DNA from: Polytrichum commune
Lineage: Eukaryota > Streptophyta > Polytrichopsida > Polytrichales > Polytrichaceae
DNA length: 64,000 nt
Direction of reading: 5' to 3'
Assembly (NCBI GenBank): GCA_950295325.1
Contig: OX485804.1
Location: forward strand, 33,046,001-33,110,000
A model generated the notes under the pieces. The model was not told the origin of the DNA, searched no databases, and saw only the letters and a program-made list of their open reading frames with translations. The first letter of the stretch is position 1, and each line of letters starts with the position of its first letter. The position numbers and the translations under genes were made by a program. Positions 1-11,572 of the stretch are shown one piece after another.

Positions 1-757
1 ACTCTTAGGTTGCACGAACGGAATATCAAATAAATTAAACGGAAACTCTAGAACTACCAACGACAAAATTCGTCCAAAATCAACCCTTTGAACAATCTTG
101 CTCTCCAACGAGCCCATTCCCGGAGACTCTGAAATTTATTTCCCTGACCTGAGAAGTAACGATCACACGCACAAAACACCCTCCACGAACATTTCACCCT
201 TACAAGATTCCCATGCGTCCCCACTTAAATCCAGGAACACTTTTTGGGTAATGTTCACAAAGGAATCCTCCCCCCAATGATCGTAGGGTGAGGTAAAGCC
301 TCAATTGCCGAAATGACAAGCTTCCACTACCCACCCATTGTTGCAGAAATTCTCCAGGACACGTTTCCGGAGGATCCATATCAGCCCTTAGGTTGAATGC
401 TCTTGTCAAATGAATCTTCTCGAGGTCCGGAAATTCTAGAATTACCAACAATGAATTCGTCCAAATGCAAAGCCTTTGAACATTCTTGCTCTCCATAAAG
501 CCCATTCCCGGAGACTCTGAAATATACTTTCCTGGCTGAGAAGCAACGATCACACTCACAAACACCCTCCACAAACCTCTCATCCTCACAAGATTCCCAT
601 GCGCTCCAATCCAATCCAGTAACACTTTTGGGGTAATTTCTATGAAGGAATCCTCCCCCAATGATCATAGGGTGAGGTACTTAGAGCCTCAGTTATAGAG
701 CAAGCTTCCACTACCCACTTATGGTTGCCAAAGTTCCCCATATCCACTCTCAGGTTA
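1..757. repeat. Tandem duplication, about 385-bp unit, in LHC intron 1
   Basis: Two units follow each other. The stretch from about 41 (GGAAACTCTAGAACTACCAA) reappears at 429, and the shared parts include CCCATTCCCGGAGACTCTGAAAT and the block ending AATGATCRTAGGGTGAGGTA. A partial third start (CTCTCAGGTT) is near 755. The first unit may be cut by the window edge. The minus-strand open frame across it (200-661) has different frames in the two units and is not convincing as coding. Confidence 0.8.
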
Positions 758-811
758 CAGAAATTCAGAGAGCTCATAAACAAAGAGGGATAGAGATGCA
801 GAGAGACCCAC

Positions 812-1071
812 GTTCCATTGAGGTGGGCCGGTGGAGTGGAGCCAGGCAACCATAAGGGACGGACGTCCACATTCCCACTACCAACCTCCTCATCAACCTT
901 GGGGGGTAATGCCCCACTTCCAGCCTCCGCTCTCCATCGACTTGCTGGAATCCTCAATCCTCTGCCAAGCTGAAGAGATCGGCACTGCCTCTGGCTTTTG
1001 AGCCGCGAGGTTGATGGCACTGGGGATAAGATAGTTGTGGAGGAATTGGCGACTGAGCAGAGCGTCGCCAT
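812..1071 (-). CDS. LHC chlorophyll a/b-binding antenna protein, first exon only (Lhca2-like)
   Basis: First coding exon of a light-harvesting antenna protein, which would be imported into the chloroplast to bind chlorophyll in the thylakoid, probably around photosystem I. It starts at the ATG at 1071 (MATLCSVANSS), giving a Ser/Arg-rich, acid-poor transit-like leader. The exon ends with RPLWLPGSTPPAHLNGT at a GTGGGT donor at 811. In Lhca proteins the motif RPLW(F/L)PGSTPP comes just before a D/NG-S/T-LPGD..GFDPLGL block. That block should lie in the next exon, which is not found between 1 and 800, so it is probably beyond the left edge. The fit to Lhca2 is best from memory, but Lhca3 or Lhca5 types are not excluded. 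A pseudogene reduced to exon 1 is also possible. The following intron holds a tandem duplication. Confidence 0.7.
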
Positions 1072-1201
1072 CTCTGCAATGTTCAAGATTGGAACAAGAA
1101 ATTGTTCTACTTATTACGTACCTGCTTTCTCTCTCTCTCTCTCGTCTCTCTTTCCCAGGAGATAGGTCTTGCCCACACACTTCCCAGTCGATATGTCCAC
1201 T

Positions 1202-1217
1202 GGATAATCCGCTTATC
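1202..1217 (-). promoter_or_regulatory. Paired I-box (GATAA inverted repeat) upstream of the LHC exon
   Basis: GATAATCCGCTTATC forms two GATAA cores facing each other about 130-145 bases upstream of the LHC start codon. I-boxes (GATAA) are common light-response elements of LHC and RBCS promoters. A CT-rich tract (1127-1155) lies between it and the ATG. Function is inferred from the motif and context only. Confidence 0.4.
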
Positions 1218-2296
1218 TGTTAAATAATACCAATGTCCTATTGATATCACAACAGACCGCTGGTCGCCGCATGCTCGCACCGTCGATCAAAAGGTACGCT
1301 CTCGGGGATTCTGCATTTTAGCAATTGCATACGAGGACCGAGCATCCTTCATCTCCAAGCTTGGTTAACATATGACCCTATGTTATGTTGTTGAAATTCT
1401 GACCTGACGCGAGCTGTGAAGCAGTTTAGGTTCAAGAAATATTGGAGAGCATTTAGGGGTATGTAAACTTTGCAGAAACGAAAGGTGTACCGCAATGGAA
1501 TGCAAATCTTTTGCGGAGTTTTAGCACTCAGTTCCGTGCCCTATATGTAAGCCTAGAAAATTCGAATTCAGCTCGGAAGAAACAAGGATTCGTTGAGTTT
1601 GTGCACGACCAGAATTGGTGGGCTTCAATGTTGGTGCAGCCGAACTTATTATCGTGTGATTAGGGCACTCACATTAAACTCCAAAACTTGCACTCAAGCG
1701 CAAAGGTCTGCGAGTTGCACTTGAACACTCAGTGGGTTAATTTTAGTTCAATGTCTTTGCAGGTAGCCTAATCCAACTTTGCAGGTAATTTAGGAAAAGA
1801 CTTCAAGAAATTTGCACAGTATGAGCGGTTAAATCACACTAGCACCAACCTAGAATGGTCAAGTGCTTTACTATTGTTAAAATTTGAATGAACTATGCAA
1901 TCAGGAAAAACGATTGTCAATTCTTGGTGTTTTCATGGATGACTTCGTACATGGATAGAGTTGCCATATGAACTCATAGAACTAAAGAGACGACATATCT
2001 CAGACACCTGAAATAAATGCACACAAAAACTTGATGTATTTGCTGGAGCCCTTCAAAGATGCACACATGAAGAGCAATCGAAAAACAGGCATGAAACTCT
2101 CCTTGGGTTGTATTACTACCTTCAGGTATTGTGATCCAGAATTGTCCAGTTTGAACTTATCTTCCAGTGACTACACTGCAGGCTCATCTTACATCTAGAC
2201 GGATGCTTGACGAATACTTCTCAACTTAGAACCTAACACTGCATTGTCCTTGATATTGGACTGGCGAGATATTACTGATGCTTAAATGCTATTTAC

Positions 2297-5267
2297 CTAG
2301 CTGGATCCTTTTTGCCTCGCTGATTTCACCATATCCTGAAGGGAGTCGACACAATGTTGACAAATAACCTCTGGATCTGGAATGATGTCTTCAGCTGACA
2401 TGACAACCAAGCTTGCTTTCCCCATGTAGCTCTGCAAAAAAATGCTAAGGGACTGCATATTACAAAAGAATTGATCAGTACGGGGCCCTTAACAAAATAC
2501 CTGAAGCAGACTCCATTCTGAAAAGTATGCAACCAGGAACTGCAGCTCGTTGGAATTCAGAATATGTTAAAAGTGGTGCACGCAACAGACAAGCACACTG
2601 AGCAGATCAAAGATGCTCACATCATTCATTCTAAGTCCTCATCAAAATCTTGTGTAACTGTGTAGCGATAATATATATTGTCTGCATGAACAAAGTCAGA
2701 AATATATGATGACATGTATCAAAGAACAGGTCTGCTCGGCCTCACCTGTGGATGTCCAACGACAGCAGGATAGATGCTGACAATAGGGTTACCGCTGAAC
2801 ATAACAGCTTCCATTGGCCCAGGGACATTTGAAACCGCCAGTGTGGTTTGCAGGATAATTCGCCGAGTAAGAATTGTTGGTAGCTTTAATTTGGGAAAAT
2901 TTACAATTTACACGGTCAGTTAGACTATATCAAAGTCCAGGATTTGGACCCAGAAATTGTAGCAGAAGCACCTTACACTGGTTTAATAGAAATGTAGCTA
3001 ATGAATGTCAAAAACTTCAACATAACAAACATCATGCAAGAGACTTTGGTCCTTACAACTGGCCCTGTTATCCCCATGAGCAATGCTCCACTCCAGTACG
3101 TGAAGATGCCCTCAAGGGATGTCTTCTTCCTGTCACCTATTTTCTTTGCAGCCACGACATGTTCAAGCGGGTCTCCCAGGTGCTTCAGAGGAATGTCAAT
3201 TAGGAGATAACCCAGATGATTCCCCCACCGCGTTTGAGAACCACCCTCCATCATTGATGCTAGCTCCTGCAACCAGCAACACCTAGATTATTCCACCACC
3301 AAAACCTGAAAGGAAGATAAGGAAGAGGGACGTCCTCATTTCCAACACCCTTCCCCTCTAGATGAAAGTGGACAGGGCATTTTCCTTTTGTAAAAGTGTC
3401 AAAGACAAGACCCAGATTGCGTGAATGATGTCAGGAAATACAGGGCATGAAGAATGAGATTATATCAAGCCAAGACTAGATGGATGCAACATTATTTTAT
3501 TCCAAACCTGCAATCCTGGTGACCCTCTTGTATTCATTAAACCAGCTGCACGAATACGCAAATTCTCTATTTTGGAAACAGCATTCTTTTGATTTTCCAA
3601 ATATCGGAGAAGGCCTGCTCCAACCATGCCCATGAGGACATCATTGATTGTCTGTTTTTATCAAGCATAGTGTCAGTTACTAGAAAGGCATCCAACATCA
3701 GCATCAGAATATACCTGCAATATATAGAATGGATTATTGAGAAATGTAGTCAGATCTATGTCACAATCATCAAGGCCATAGAAGTAATGAAAAGCCTCTC
3801 TTATTTTGAATCTGGAACCTGCTTAAACTTAATCCAACCTATCATGATTCTATCCAGGATAATTGAAGCAATGAAAAGCCCAACATATCATGAATAATTT
3901 CTCCATTTCTACCATAACTAGAAGGTTCATACTAACACATTGCCATCTAAATGGGCACTGGATTAGCAAGGAGCCACCAGCTTCCATATCTCACCCACCC
4001 ACCCAATATATCACAAGGATGCCACTTACATGGATATGACTTACAGTTGGTTGATAGAGAGATTTTAAGACTTTGTCCAACTGGACATCCTAAATTATTG
4101 CTTACAAATGAATACCTTACTCTGTCAAGTATGCCTTGAGAATGGAGACCACATTTCCTAATCATTGGCTACCTACCAACAGTAAATCCATATATGCACT
4201 ACAAACTCACCCCATTCACAGCGTCCTTTACAAGACGCATGTCACCAATATCAATGATCTGGTACACAAGCTTCTTCTTCTTCTTCTCCACACCTTCGTA
4301 GCCTTTCAGGACACTGGGGCTGTCTTTCAACCAGATCGCAGTAGAAGTAAAGAGGAAAACACCCACTATTGTGTTCCACAGAAGAACAATCATGGAAAAC
4401 AACCACACAAACAGTGAACCCTTTTCTCTCTTTCTCCTTTTTGCTGCCGGAATTGAGGGGAGCTCACTAGGACTATCCAAACGCCGTGTACAAGCCAGCA
4501 GCAGAGACATGAGTGAAGTTCCGTCGCCTAGAGAATGGTGGACACGGATAATCATGTGAGACTTTGCATTTCCAGACGTCCCTTTTAGTATATGACACTC
4601 CCACAATGGACGCGATACATCCATAGGGGGAGCACTCCCAAGGTCACTTAAATAGTCCTCAGCAAAACGAGGAGCTGCCATTTCTGATTCGGTGTAGCCA
4701 GTTGGCTCAAAAACATGAGCATTTATATCAACTTCTACTGGAACCCAGACATCCACCCCCTTCCTATCCTTGATCTGCATTAAAAGGTCTCAATTTAGTC
4801 AGACTGAAAGCAGAAACCATCAACTAAATTCCAAAATATGTTCTACGATCACCCAAGAATCTGTAGCCAACTCCTAAGAGAAGGTTACACAATTGAAGGC
4901 AGCAAGAAATGATAAATATGGGATATCCACGAGCAAATCCAGCATTAAGCATCAACAAAGAAGAAACTAAATCTGACTAATCAAAAGGAACCACAGTTTA
5001 CAGTTGGAAGATTACCATGATGCTGTGAAACCGTTTATGCTTTACAAGTGTTTCCAGCAAAGATTCCTTGAAATCTGAGACATTTATTGTATCTTTAAAC
5101 CCCAGGGTACATAGAATGTAGCAATTTAAATTTGGTTGAGAAAACAGTCGCCCTGCTGGAGTGACAGGCTCCTCAAACTCTTCTGGTCTTGTTGATAACG
5201 TTGTATGTTCTTGTTTAGTACTGATTTTCCGAAGCCTCAAATTAGTGGTTACATTTTCAGACCCCAT
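2297..5267 (-). CDS. Wax ester synthase / diacylglycerol acyltransferase (WSD family), seven exons
   Basis: Joins fatty acyl-CoA to fatty alcohols or diacylglycerol to make wax esters or triacylglycerol, usually at the ER; in plants this feeds cuticular wax. Model: complement of 2297..2429, 2501..2517, 2746..2883, 3057..3266, 3508..3651, 4211..4774 and 5016..5267, giving 485 aa, normal for the family. All introns are GT-AG and all phases agree. The catalytic HHxxxDG motif is HHSLGDG at residues 163-169 in the second exon, followed by a hydrophobic stretch (LFVWLFSMIVLLW). The conserved TINDVL block opens the third exon and SNVPGP lies in the fifth. The N-terminus has the usual PxxRLF..PNLNCYI segment. 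The ATG at 5267 is the first true ATG of the open frame. The sixth exon is a 17-nt microexon. Confidence 0.93.
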
Positions 5268-6365
5268 GATCAACAGCCTTTGTATCACAATAAGAGAGGC
5301 CTCAATTCGTCACGGGAACACCGACTCAGTGCATGTCACGAATGAAATTCAGCCCACTCCTGCACACACATATGCAGTCACCAAGTATTATGATAGAGTA
5401 TACCATACTTATACAGCATGATCTTCCTTCCAATGTTGCCTCTAGGGAGAACAATACCAACAAGCAACCTCCCAGATTATAAAACACCTATACAAAGGCG
5501 CGGATCTTGCAAAAGATGGCCACACTAATAGATGAGGAGCATCAAAGGAACTAAGAAACCATGTCTTCCTACACGTGATGACCTATTAAATATCTTTACG
5601 TGTTGCTACGTACCACCATTGACCCAAAAAAAACTTGTGAAAATGCATGTCAAATTGCATCTCAAAAATTGTTAAACAATAAGGAGAAATGGAAGTTTAA
5701 TGAGATCGAGTATTTCCTTATACTACACTAAAATGCACACTAAGCCTTATAGAAGTTCTTCCAGTTCTTTTGTAAGTGCATCACTAAACCTTGCCTCTAC
5801 AACAACATCGTCACTTCTTCAAACACCCATTCTCTATAGATCCTGATATTGTAAAATCTCGAATCAGGTTTCTTTAGAGATTCAGCTATTCTCAATACTT
5901 TCTCAACGCTCCCGAGCCGAACATGTTCGTGAATATCACAAAAATAAAAGCATACAGCCGAGAAATCTTAAGACGTCGTGCTCCCTCATAAAGCAGTACA
6001 GGACAATTGCAATAACAAGAGAAATCTAATTCTCTCAAACAGGCCGTCCGTATTCTCCTAGGACAGCTGGCATCAGATACCAAGCGAAGACAATTGAAAA
6101 GACTGAGGCCCGGTTTTAGAGAGTGAACTTCTGAATCTATTCTGAAATTCTATTCCTTAGAGTTCCCTGAAGCTTCAAAGGACGAGAACTGTTTGGAATC
6201 TACTCCACGAGTGCCAGGAAACGGAGCACCTTCGCTGAAAGACTAACCAATGTTACGTTCCACAATATGCTTAAGCTCCTGCTGAAATGCGTTCCCTCTC
6301 TCACATAAACATACACTAAGCTGCCTATCTACTTCGCTGTAGCAAGGTCAGAAGTTTAAACCCTC

Positions 6366-6945
6366 GACGAACTTTCAATCCCCTCTTCACTCCTGTTCTG
6401 ACGCACAAGGATACCAGAAAAGCAAGAAACCGATATTCTCAAGTCCAGAATTATGCGACCGGAAGTGATTTGTTATTTCATCAAAAGTTTAGGCTCTCAA
6501 CGAACTTTCAATCTCTGTTTCACTCTTGTTCCGAAGCACAAGGATACCAAAAAAAAAGTTTAAAAATTAAATACTCAAGGAAACCGAAGCTCTCAAGTCC
6601 GGAATGAATTTAGGCGACCTGAATAAATTGTTCACTTCAAGAAAGGTTTAGACTCCCGACAAACTTTCAATCTCTGTTTCACTCTTGTTCTGACACACAA
6701 GGATACCAGAGACGCAAGAAACCGGAATTTCCAAATTCAGCAAGAATTTTGCGACCAGAATAGATTTGTCATTTCATCATAAGTTTACTCTCAACTAACT
6801 TTCAATCTCCGTTTCACACTCACTCTGACACGCAAGGATACCAGAAAAGCAAGAAACCGAAATTCACAGAGTCCAGAATGAATTCATGCGACCGGAACAA
6901 ATTTGTCATTTCATCAAAACTTCAACTCTCGACGAGATGTCAATG
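6366..6945. repeat. Tandem array, units of about 133-158 bp, upstream of the wax synthase
   Basis: Four units and part of a fifth begin near 6366, 6499, 6657, 6792 and 6930, each with AACTTTCAATCTC..TTTCACTC, then ACAAGGATACCAGA and AAGAAACCG. The array lies 1.1-1.7 kb upstream of the wax synthase ATG, so it is in its promoter or in a 5'-UTR intron. Copies are diverged by point changes and small indels. No gene is supported in 5268-7600. Confidence 0.85.
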
Positions 6946-7620
6946 TCCGTCCCCCCGCTTTTTCAGATACACAAGATTATCACATAATCAAGAAACGGGA
7001 CGAATAAATGGCAAATCGACTGACTTACGCGAGCTTGACATCCAGCACAGAATCGAGCCTTCAAAAGCTGCGCCAATTGCTCTTCCCGCGGTCTCACACA
7101 TAGGAAAGCGCAGCGAATCTTTCTTCCCCCGATACAAGCTCGCAATGTCCTCCACACAACCCCTTCCCCGTACTCACGTGCATCCATCCATCCCCTCGTC
7201 GCGCCAATCCCCTTTCTTCCAAGCAACCTATGTTACCTACTCCAGCTCCTTCAACACTTCACTCCAATCCACCTATCCATGTCTCAGGACAAAAACACAT
7301 TGACATCCATCTGAAACTCCGACCGACCGCTTTTCCTCAAGCATGATTTCCAAAACTGAACTACAAGAGGGAAAATGAGTAGCCTCCTGATTCCGAACGG
7401 GCTTGAAGCTATTGCGTGGCACATACTATATTAAGTCACATGCAAATGTACAGTAGGTTAAGAAAAGCGGCTCTAAAAGGGCTCAAGCTTGATTGGATTC
7501 TTTTTCTCTCGCAGCAATGGCGATGGCGATGGCGATGGATGAGAGAGAATGAAAGCGCATTGTTGTTGATGCAACAGAGAGACGGGGAGACACAAGTGTC
7601 CCTTTACAAACCTAATTACC

Positions 7621-8223
7621 ACACTAAATATTGTATTTAGTGTCGTAGGCTATTTTATGTCATTGTGAATATTACTTTTCTAGTGACACTTCTTAAGAAT
7701 TAGTCTACAAGTACTGTCATCCTAATCTACTTTTAGTTCATCTAATGTCAATTATCAAAACATGTTTTGGTGTATTTTGCATCCTCACACATTTGTAAAT
7801 GAAATTTCGTCATGGTTGATTGAAATTTGGTTGAAATTTCACTTAGTAAGTGATAGTAATTGAAACATTGTATATCTATAATGTCCAATTTTTTTTACAA
7901 TGAATGACAACGAATGTTGGGTTTACATTTAGTGTTGGTTTACAATTAGTATTGAGCAAGACTAATAGAATTGGCGACACTAGATACAATATTTAGTGTA
8001 CTTACCAACATTCTTTAGTATAGAGCAAGACTCATAGAATTGGCGACATTAGATATAATATTTAGTGTACTTACCAACATTCTTTAGTATAGAGCAAGAC
8101 TAATAGAATTGGTGACACCAGATATAATATTTAGTGTACTTACCAACATTCTTTAGTATAGAGCAAGACATATAGAATTGGTGACCCTAAAATATAATAT
8201 TTAGTGTACTTATCAGCATTCTT
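7621..8223. mobile_element. ATTTAGTGT-family repeat with four 69-bp tandem units
   Basis: The element starts with a near-palindrome (ACACTAAATATTGTATTTAGTGT) and shares its body with diverged copies at 31771-32127 and 47996-48354. From 7951 to 8223 its tail (GAGCAAGACT..ATTTAGTGTACTTACC) is repeated four times with an exact 69-bp period (anchors at 7954, 8023, 8092, 8161); the other two copies carry the tail once. No protein is encoded, so it is non-autonomous. Superfamily unknown. Confidence 0.75.
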
Positions 8224-8232
8224 GTTGCTTAA

Positions 8233-8544
8233 GAGTGGGTTTACACTAGGGTCCAAGACCAAAGAAACCCCCAAATCAAGCAATCTTATTAGTTAAGAGC
8301 AAAATTTTGGACCCCATGAGCTAACGCTAGGCTCCGAGTCCAAGGTTTGAAGAAAATGAAATGGCCTCAATGTGGCATCACTTTCCTTCAAATCTCATTC
8401 GCCACACTCAAGAAAATACTCCTCCTAATTTGAGAAACGAATTTTTAAGCAGGGATCCAATCTTGATCCCAAAAATAAGGGCCAATTAAGGGGTGTTTTG
8501 AATCCTCAAAGTTCTTCAACCCATACCCTAATGTAAACCCACCC
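8233..8544. mobile_element. Tourist-like MITE (PIF/Harbinger type), TAA target duplication
   Basis: Terminal inverted repeats GAGTGGGTTTACACTAGGGT and ACCCTAATGTAAACCCACCC flank about 312 bp without a coding frame. TAA lies on both sides (8230-8232 and 8545-8547), the 3-bp target duplication usual for PIF/Harbinger MITEs. A related inverted copy lies near 56955-57260. Confidence 0.8.
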
Positions 8545-11500
8545 TAAGCCATGGGGTGCTGCACATCAACAAAGGTGGGACCCACTTGATGCCATTTGTG
8601 TGGGGAACGGGTCTTTAAAGGGTTTTTTGTTATCGGCCTACTCCTCCAAGGATATTAAGCAAGCCATGACATTACTAAGCAATGGGTCCTTGTTTTCTTT
8701 TTTATATTTAATCGGCCTAAATGGTTTATCGTCGATCAACAATGAGCAAGTAATATAGTTCATTGATCCCTCCATGTTTCTATTGGCTCAACCCACATGT
8801 CCCAAAGCCACAAATTGCTTACGCAGATTTAGATGGAGTTCACAATATCATGGCCAATTATTTGACAATCTCTTGCAAACCATGTAACTTGGGGCCCACT
8901 ATATGTGCTCAACATATTGAGCAATATTATGACATTGATTAGAGAATCCAAAAACTGAGGCCACACTCAGGTTGCCATCATTTCCTCATAACATTTGAGC
9001 AAAGATAACAACTGCAAGTATGTGCAAATTGGGAGAACTCTAAATCAGAATCATCCCGGCATCAATCTCAAGGAAAATACATAGTTAATGCCGATCTACC
9101 TTATACCATAGGCTGATAGCAAGTTGGACAAAAGGTGCCCAATAATTAATCATTTAATACTAAAAATTAATAAAAACTTAGGCAACCCGTAAAAACATCT
9201 ATGAGGAATTAGGCATTTATTTATTATCTATTTAGGCACATAGCATACCTAGATACAAATCCATGTAATTTCATTTATATTTCATTCATTCATGGTGGCT
9301 AAGTACACAATGTTAACCTTAAGGGTTTATGTTAAGTTGTTTTAGTATCCTAATATGGGTTGTGAACAGTGTATCCCCGCACACTCCCAAGCTTCTTTAC
9401 ACTCTTGAATTTGAGAGGTTCGCTACATATATACTGGGTGAATGCCATGTTGACTCCACGTGAATGACATGGTGAATGCACATTGACATGGTGTGTTGTC
9501 AATGCATGTGAGTTGTTGACTTTGAATTGAGTTGTTCCAATGCACCAAATTTTCAAATTTTCAAATATTTAGATATTTTTATGATTACTTCTATGTGCAT
9601 TTAGATTGTTTGACCCAATAACTTTATTTTTAAAGATAAAATAAGATAAAATACAAAATACAAAATTAAAACTGAGTATTTTGAATCGTTTTCTGCCCAA
9701 CATGCTATTAGTCTACGGTACTCGATTTTGCAAGAATGTCAAGCCCAAAGAGCTCCCATGGCTTGACCCCTCCCACGTGGGCTCCATGATGAAGGTTGAG
9801 AAGGTCTCAAGGTAATGAACGTTCCTAGAATCAATCACAAAACCCCCGATGAAAAACATAAACAAAGACATAATATAAACATCCTAGTTAGCCTATGGAA
9901 CTAAGAGATGGGAAAGCACTACGTGCAATTGCACGGATGATGGGGGTTCATCCATAATTTAATGTTCCATGACGAGAGGTTGTGTTAAATATATTTTCGG
10001 TCACATGGACCAGGTGAAAAGTGGCTTCAATACTTGGGGGGGGGGGGCTCGTACAAGTTGTCATGTAGACCGTTTAATAATAGCTTAAAGCCCTAATAGG
10101 TTAAGTAAATGATATGAAGAAGACATAAATTTTTGTTATTGTTCACATGGATCTTTGTGGAATATCATGCATGAAAGAACTTGCAAAAAGAAGTTGAGTT
10201 TCATGATCAACACTTCTTGAACATATTGATGGATGCCAAGTGTACAATATGCAAGTGTTGAAGCTCATGGATTTTTTTCAACTCTTGACTTGTATTGCAT
10301 TTCATGGGCAAACCCAAGTACTAGGTTTCATGACTTGTAAGTGCAAAATGCACACACATGTAATGGTTTGCCTTCCATATTAGACATAATCATCGAAGGG
10401 GTTTTGTATGATTTCTCAAGGGAGAAAAGAATGTGGTGTTTCAATTTTAGCACTTCACAAAGACTTGAATTTCTTGGACATGCTCGACGTCATTGAATTA
10501 TTGTTTTTCAAAATTTGGACGATTATGAATGTAACGTGCTTCTTGTTGGCGAGCTTACAATACGGTAGGGAACAAAGGAATCTAGTGGAATCCTGTAGCA
10601 CAATATGACTGTCATTTGCACAAACTTTAAGACAATATTTTAGTTGAAGTAGTTGAGAAAGGCGAGTTGATTCTCAGGCTCTATCCTTACTAAAAGCTTT
10701 GTCTAGAGCCTAGTATATCAGCATCAGAGACATTTATTTCTAACATGCATTAATATACCATGTTTTTGAATGAGTGTTATTGTTAGAGTCCAACTCTTTA
10801 TTTACTAATTATATAGAGGCTTTTGAAATTGATGCTCAATTGTAGGTCAATGCCTAATGCACCAATAGTTGTTTAACTAAGTGTATCATAGCCATTGAGA
10901 CTCGAGACTACATGAAGTGCTCAAGAGTTCAAAGCCAGTGTGAACATGGATCAAGTGAAAAAGCCAAAAACAAAAACAAGGAAAGACATAATGGACACTT
11001 CATGAACCCCGTTGATCTCTAGACACTTTATCTATCTCCTTATGAACATCCTAACAAGCTTTCTCACACCTCAAGGCATATTCATACAACCACTCTTTTG
11101 ATGAATTGACTCTAGAATTTATTGATTTAACAAATCATGGACCTTGCTCATCTATGCACATTGCAAAATCATGGGATACTATTTAGATGGGTGCATCACT
11201 TTAAAGGCCATGAGTTCATCTCTTCATTCCTCTACGAATCTAATGGTATGGAAATTGGCACACGAATGAAACCCAAAGCACCACAATATGCTCATCGGAA
11301 CCAATGCATGAGTAGCATTTGACACCATTGTTATGGATTCATCAATGATATTTAATGTTGTTTGTGGAAAGGCCATCAATTAAGATGTTGCTAGTTTAGA
11401 GACTCTTGAGTTTGGTGCCCATCAAGAGTTGCCATATTCAACAAAAAAGAACGTGCAAAAAGGTAACCATCTTCAATATTATGCAAAACAAAAAGGGTTT

Positions 11501-11572
11501 TGAAATAGGGCATAAGAATCACCATGCTCAAGATGACAAGAAAAATAAAGGCATGTATTTTTGTTTCTTTAG
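8545..11572. other. AT-rich stretch without a recognised gene
   Basis: No convincing coding frame. There is a G12 tract at 10036-10047. Upstream exons of the zinc-finger gene that follows may lie in the last 300 bases: an open stretch ending at a GTAACC donor near 11462 reads ...TLEFGAHQELPYSTKKN, but its phase does not join cleanly to 11573. Confidence 0.4.

Noticed and set aside
200-661. 153-aa minus-strand ORF with an LRR-like feel
   Set aside because: It lies in a tandem duplication whose two units are open in different frames, inside the probable LHC intron, and matches no family.
5268-5288. Upstream start of the wax synthase at 5288
   Set aside because: The codon there is GTG; the first ATG in the frame is at 5267.
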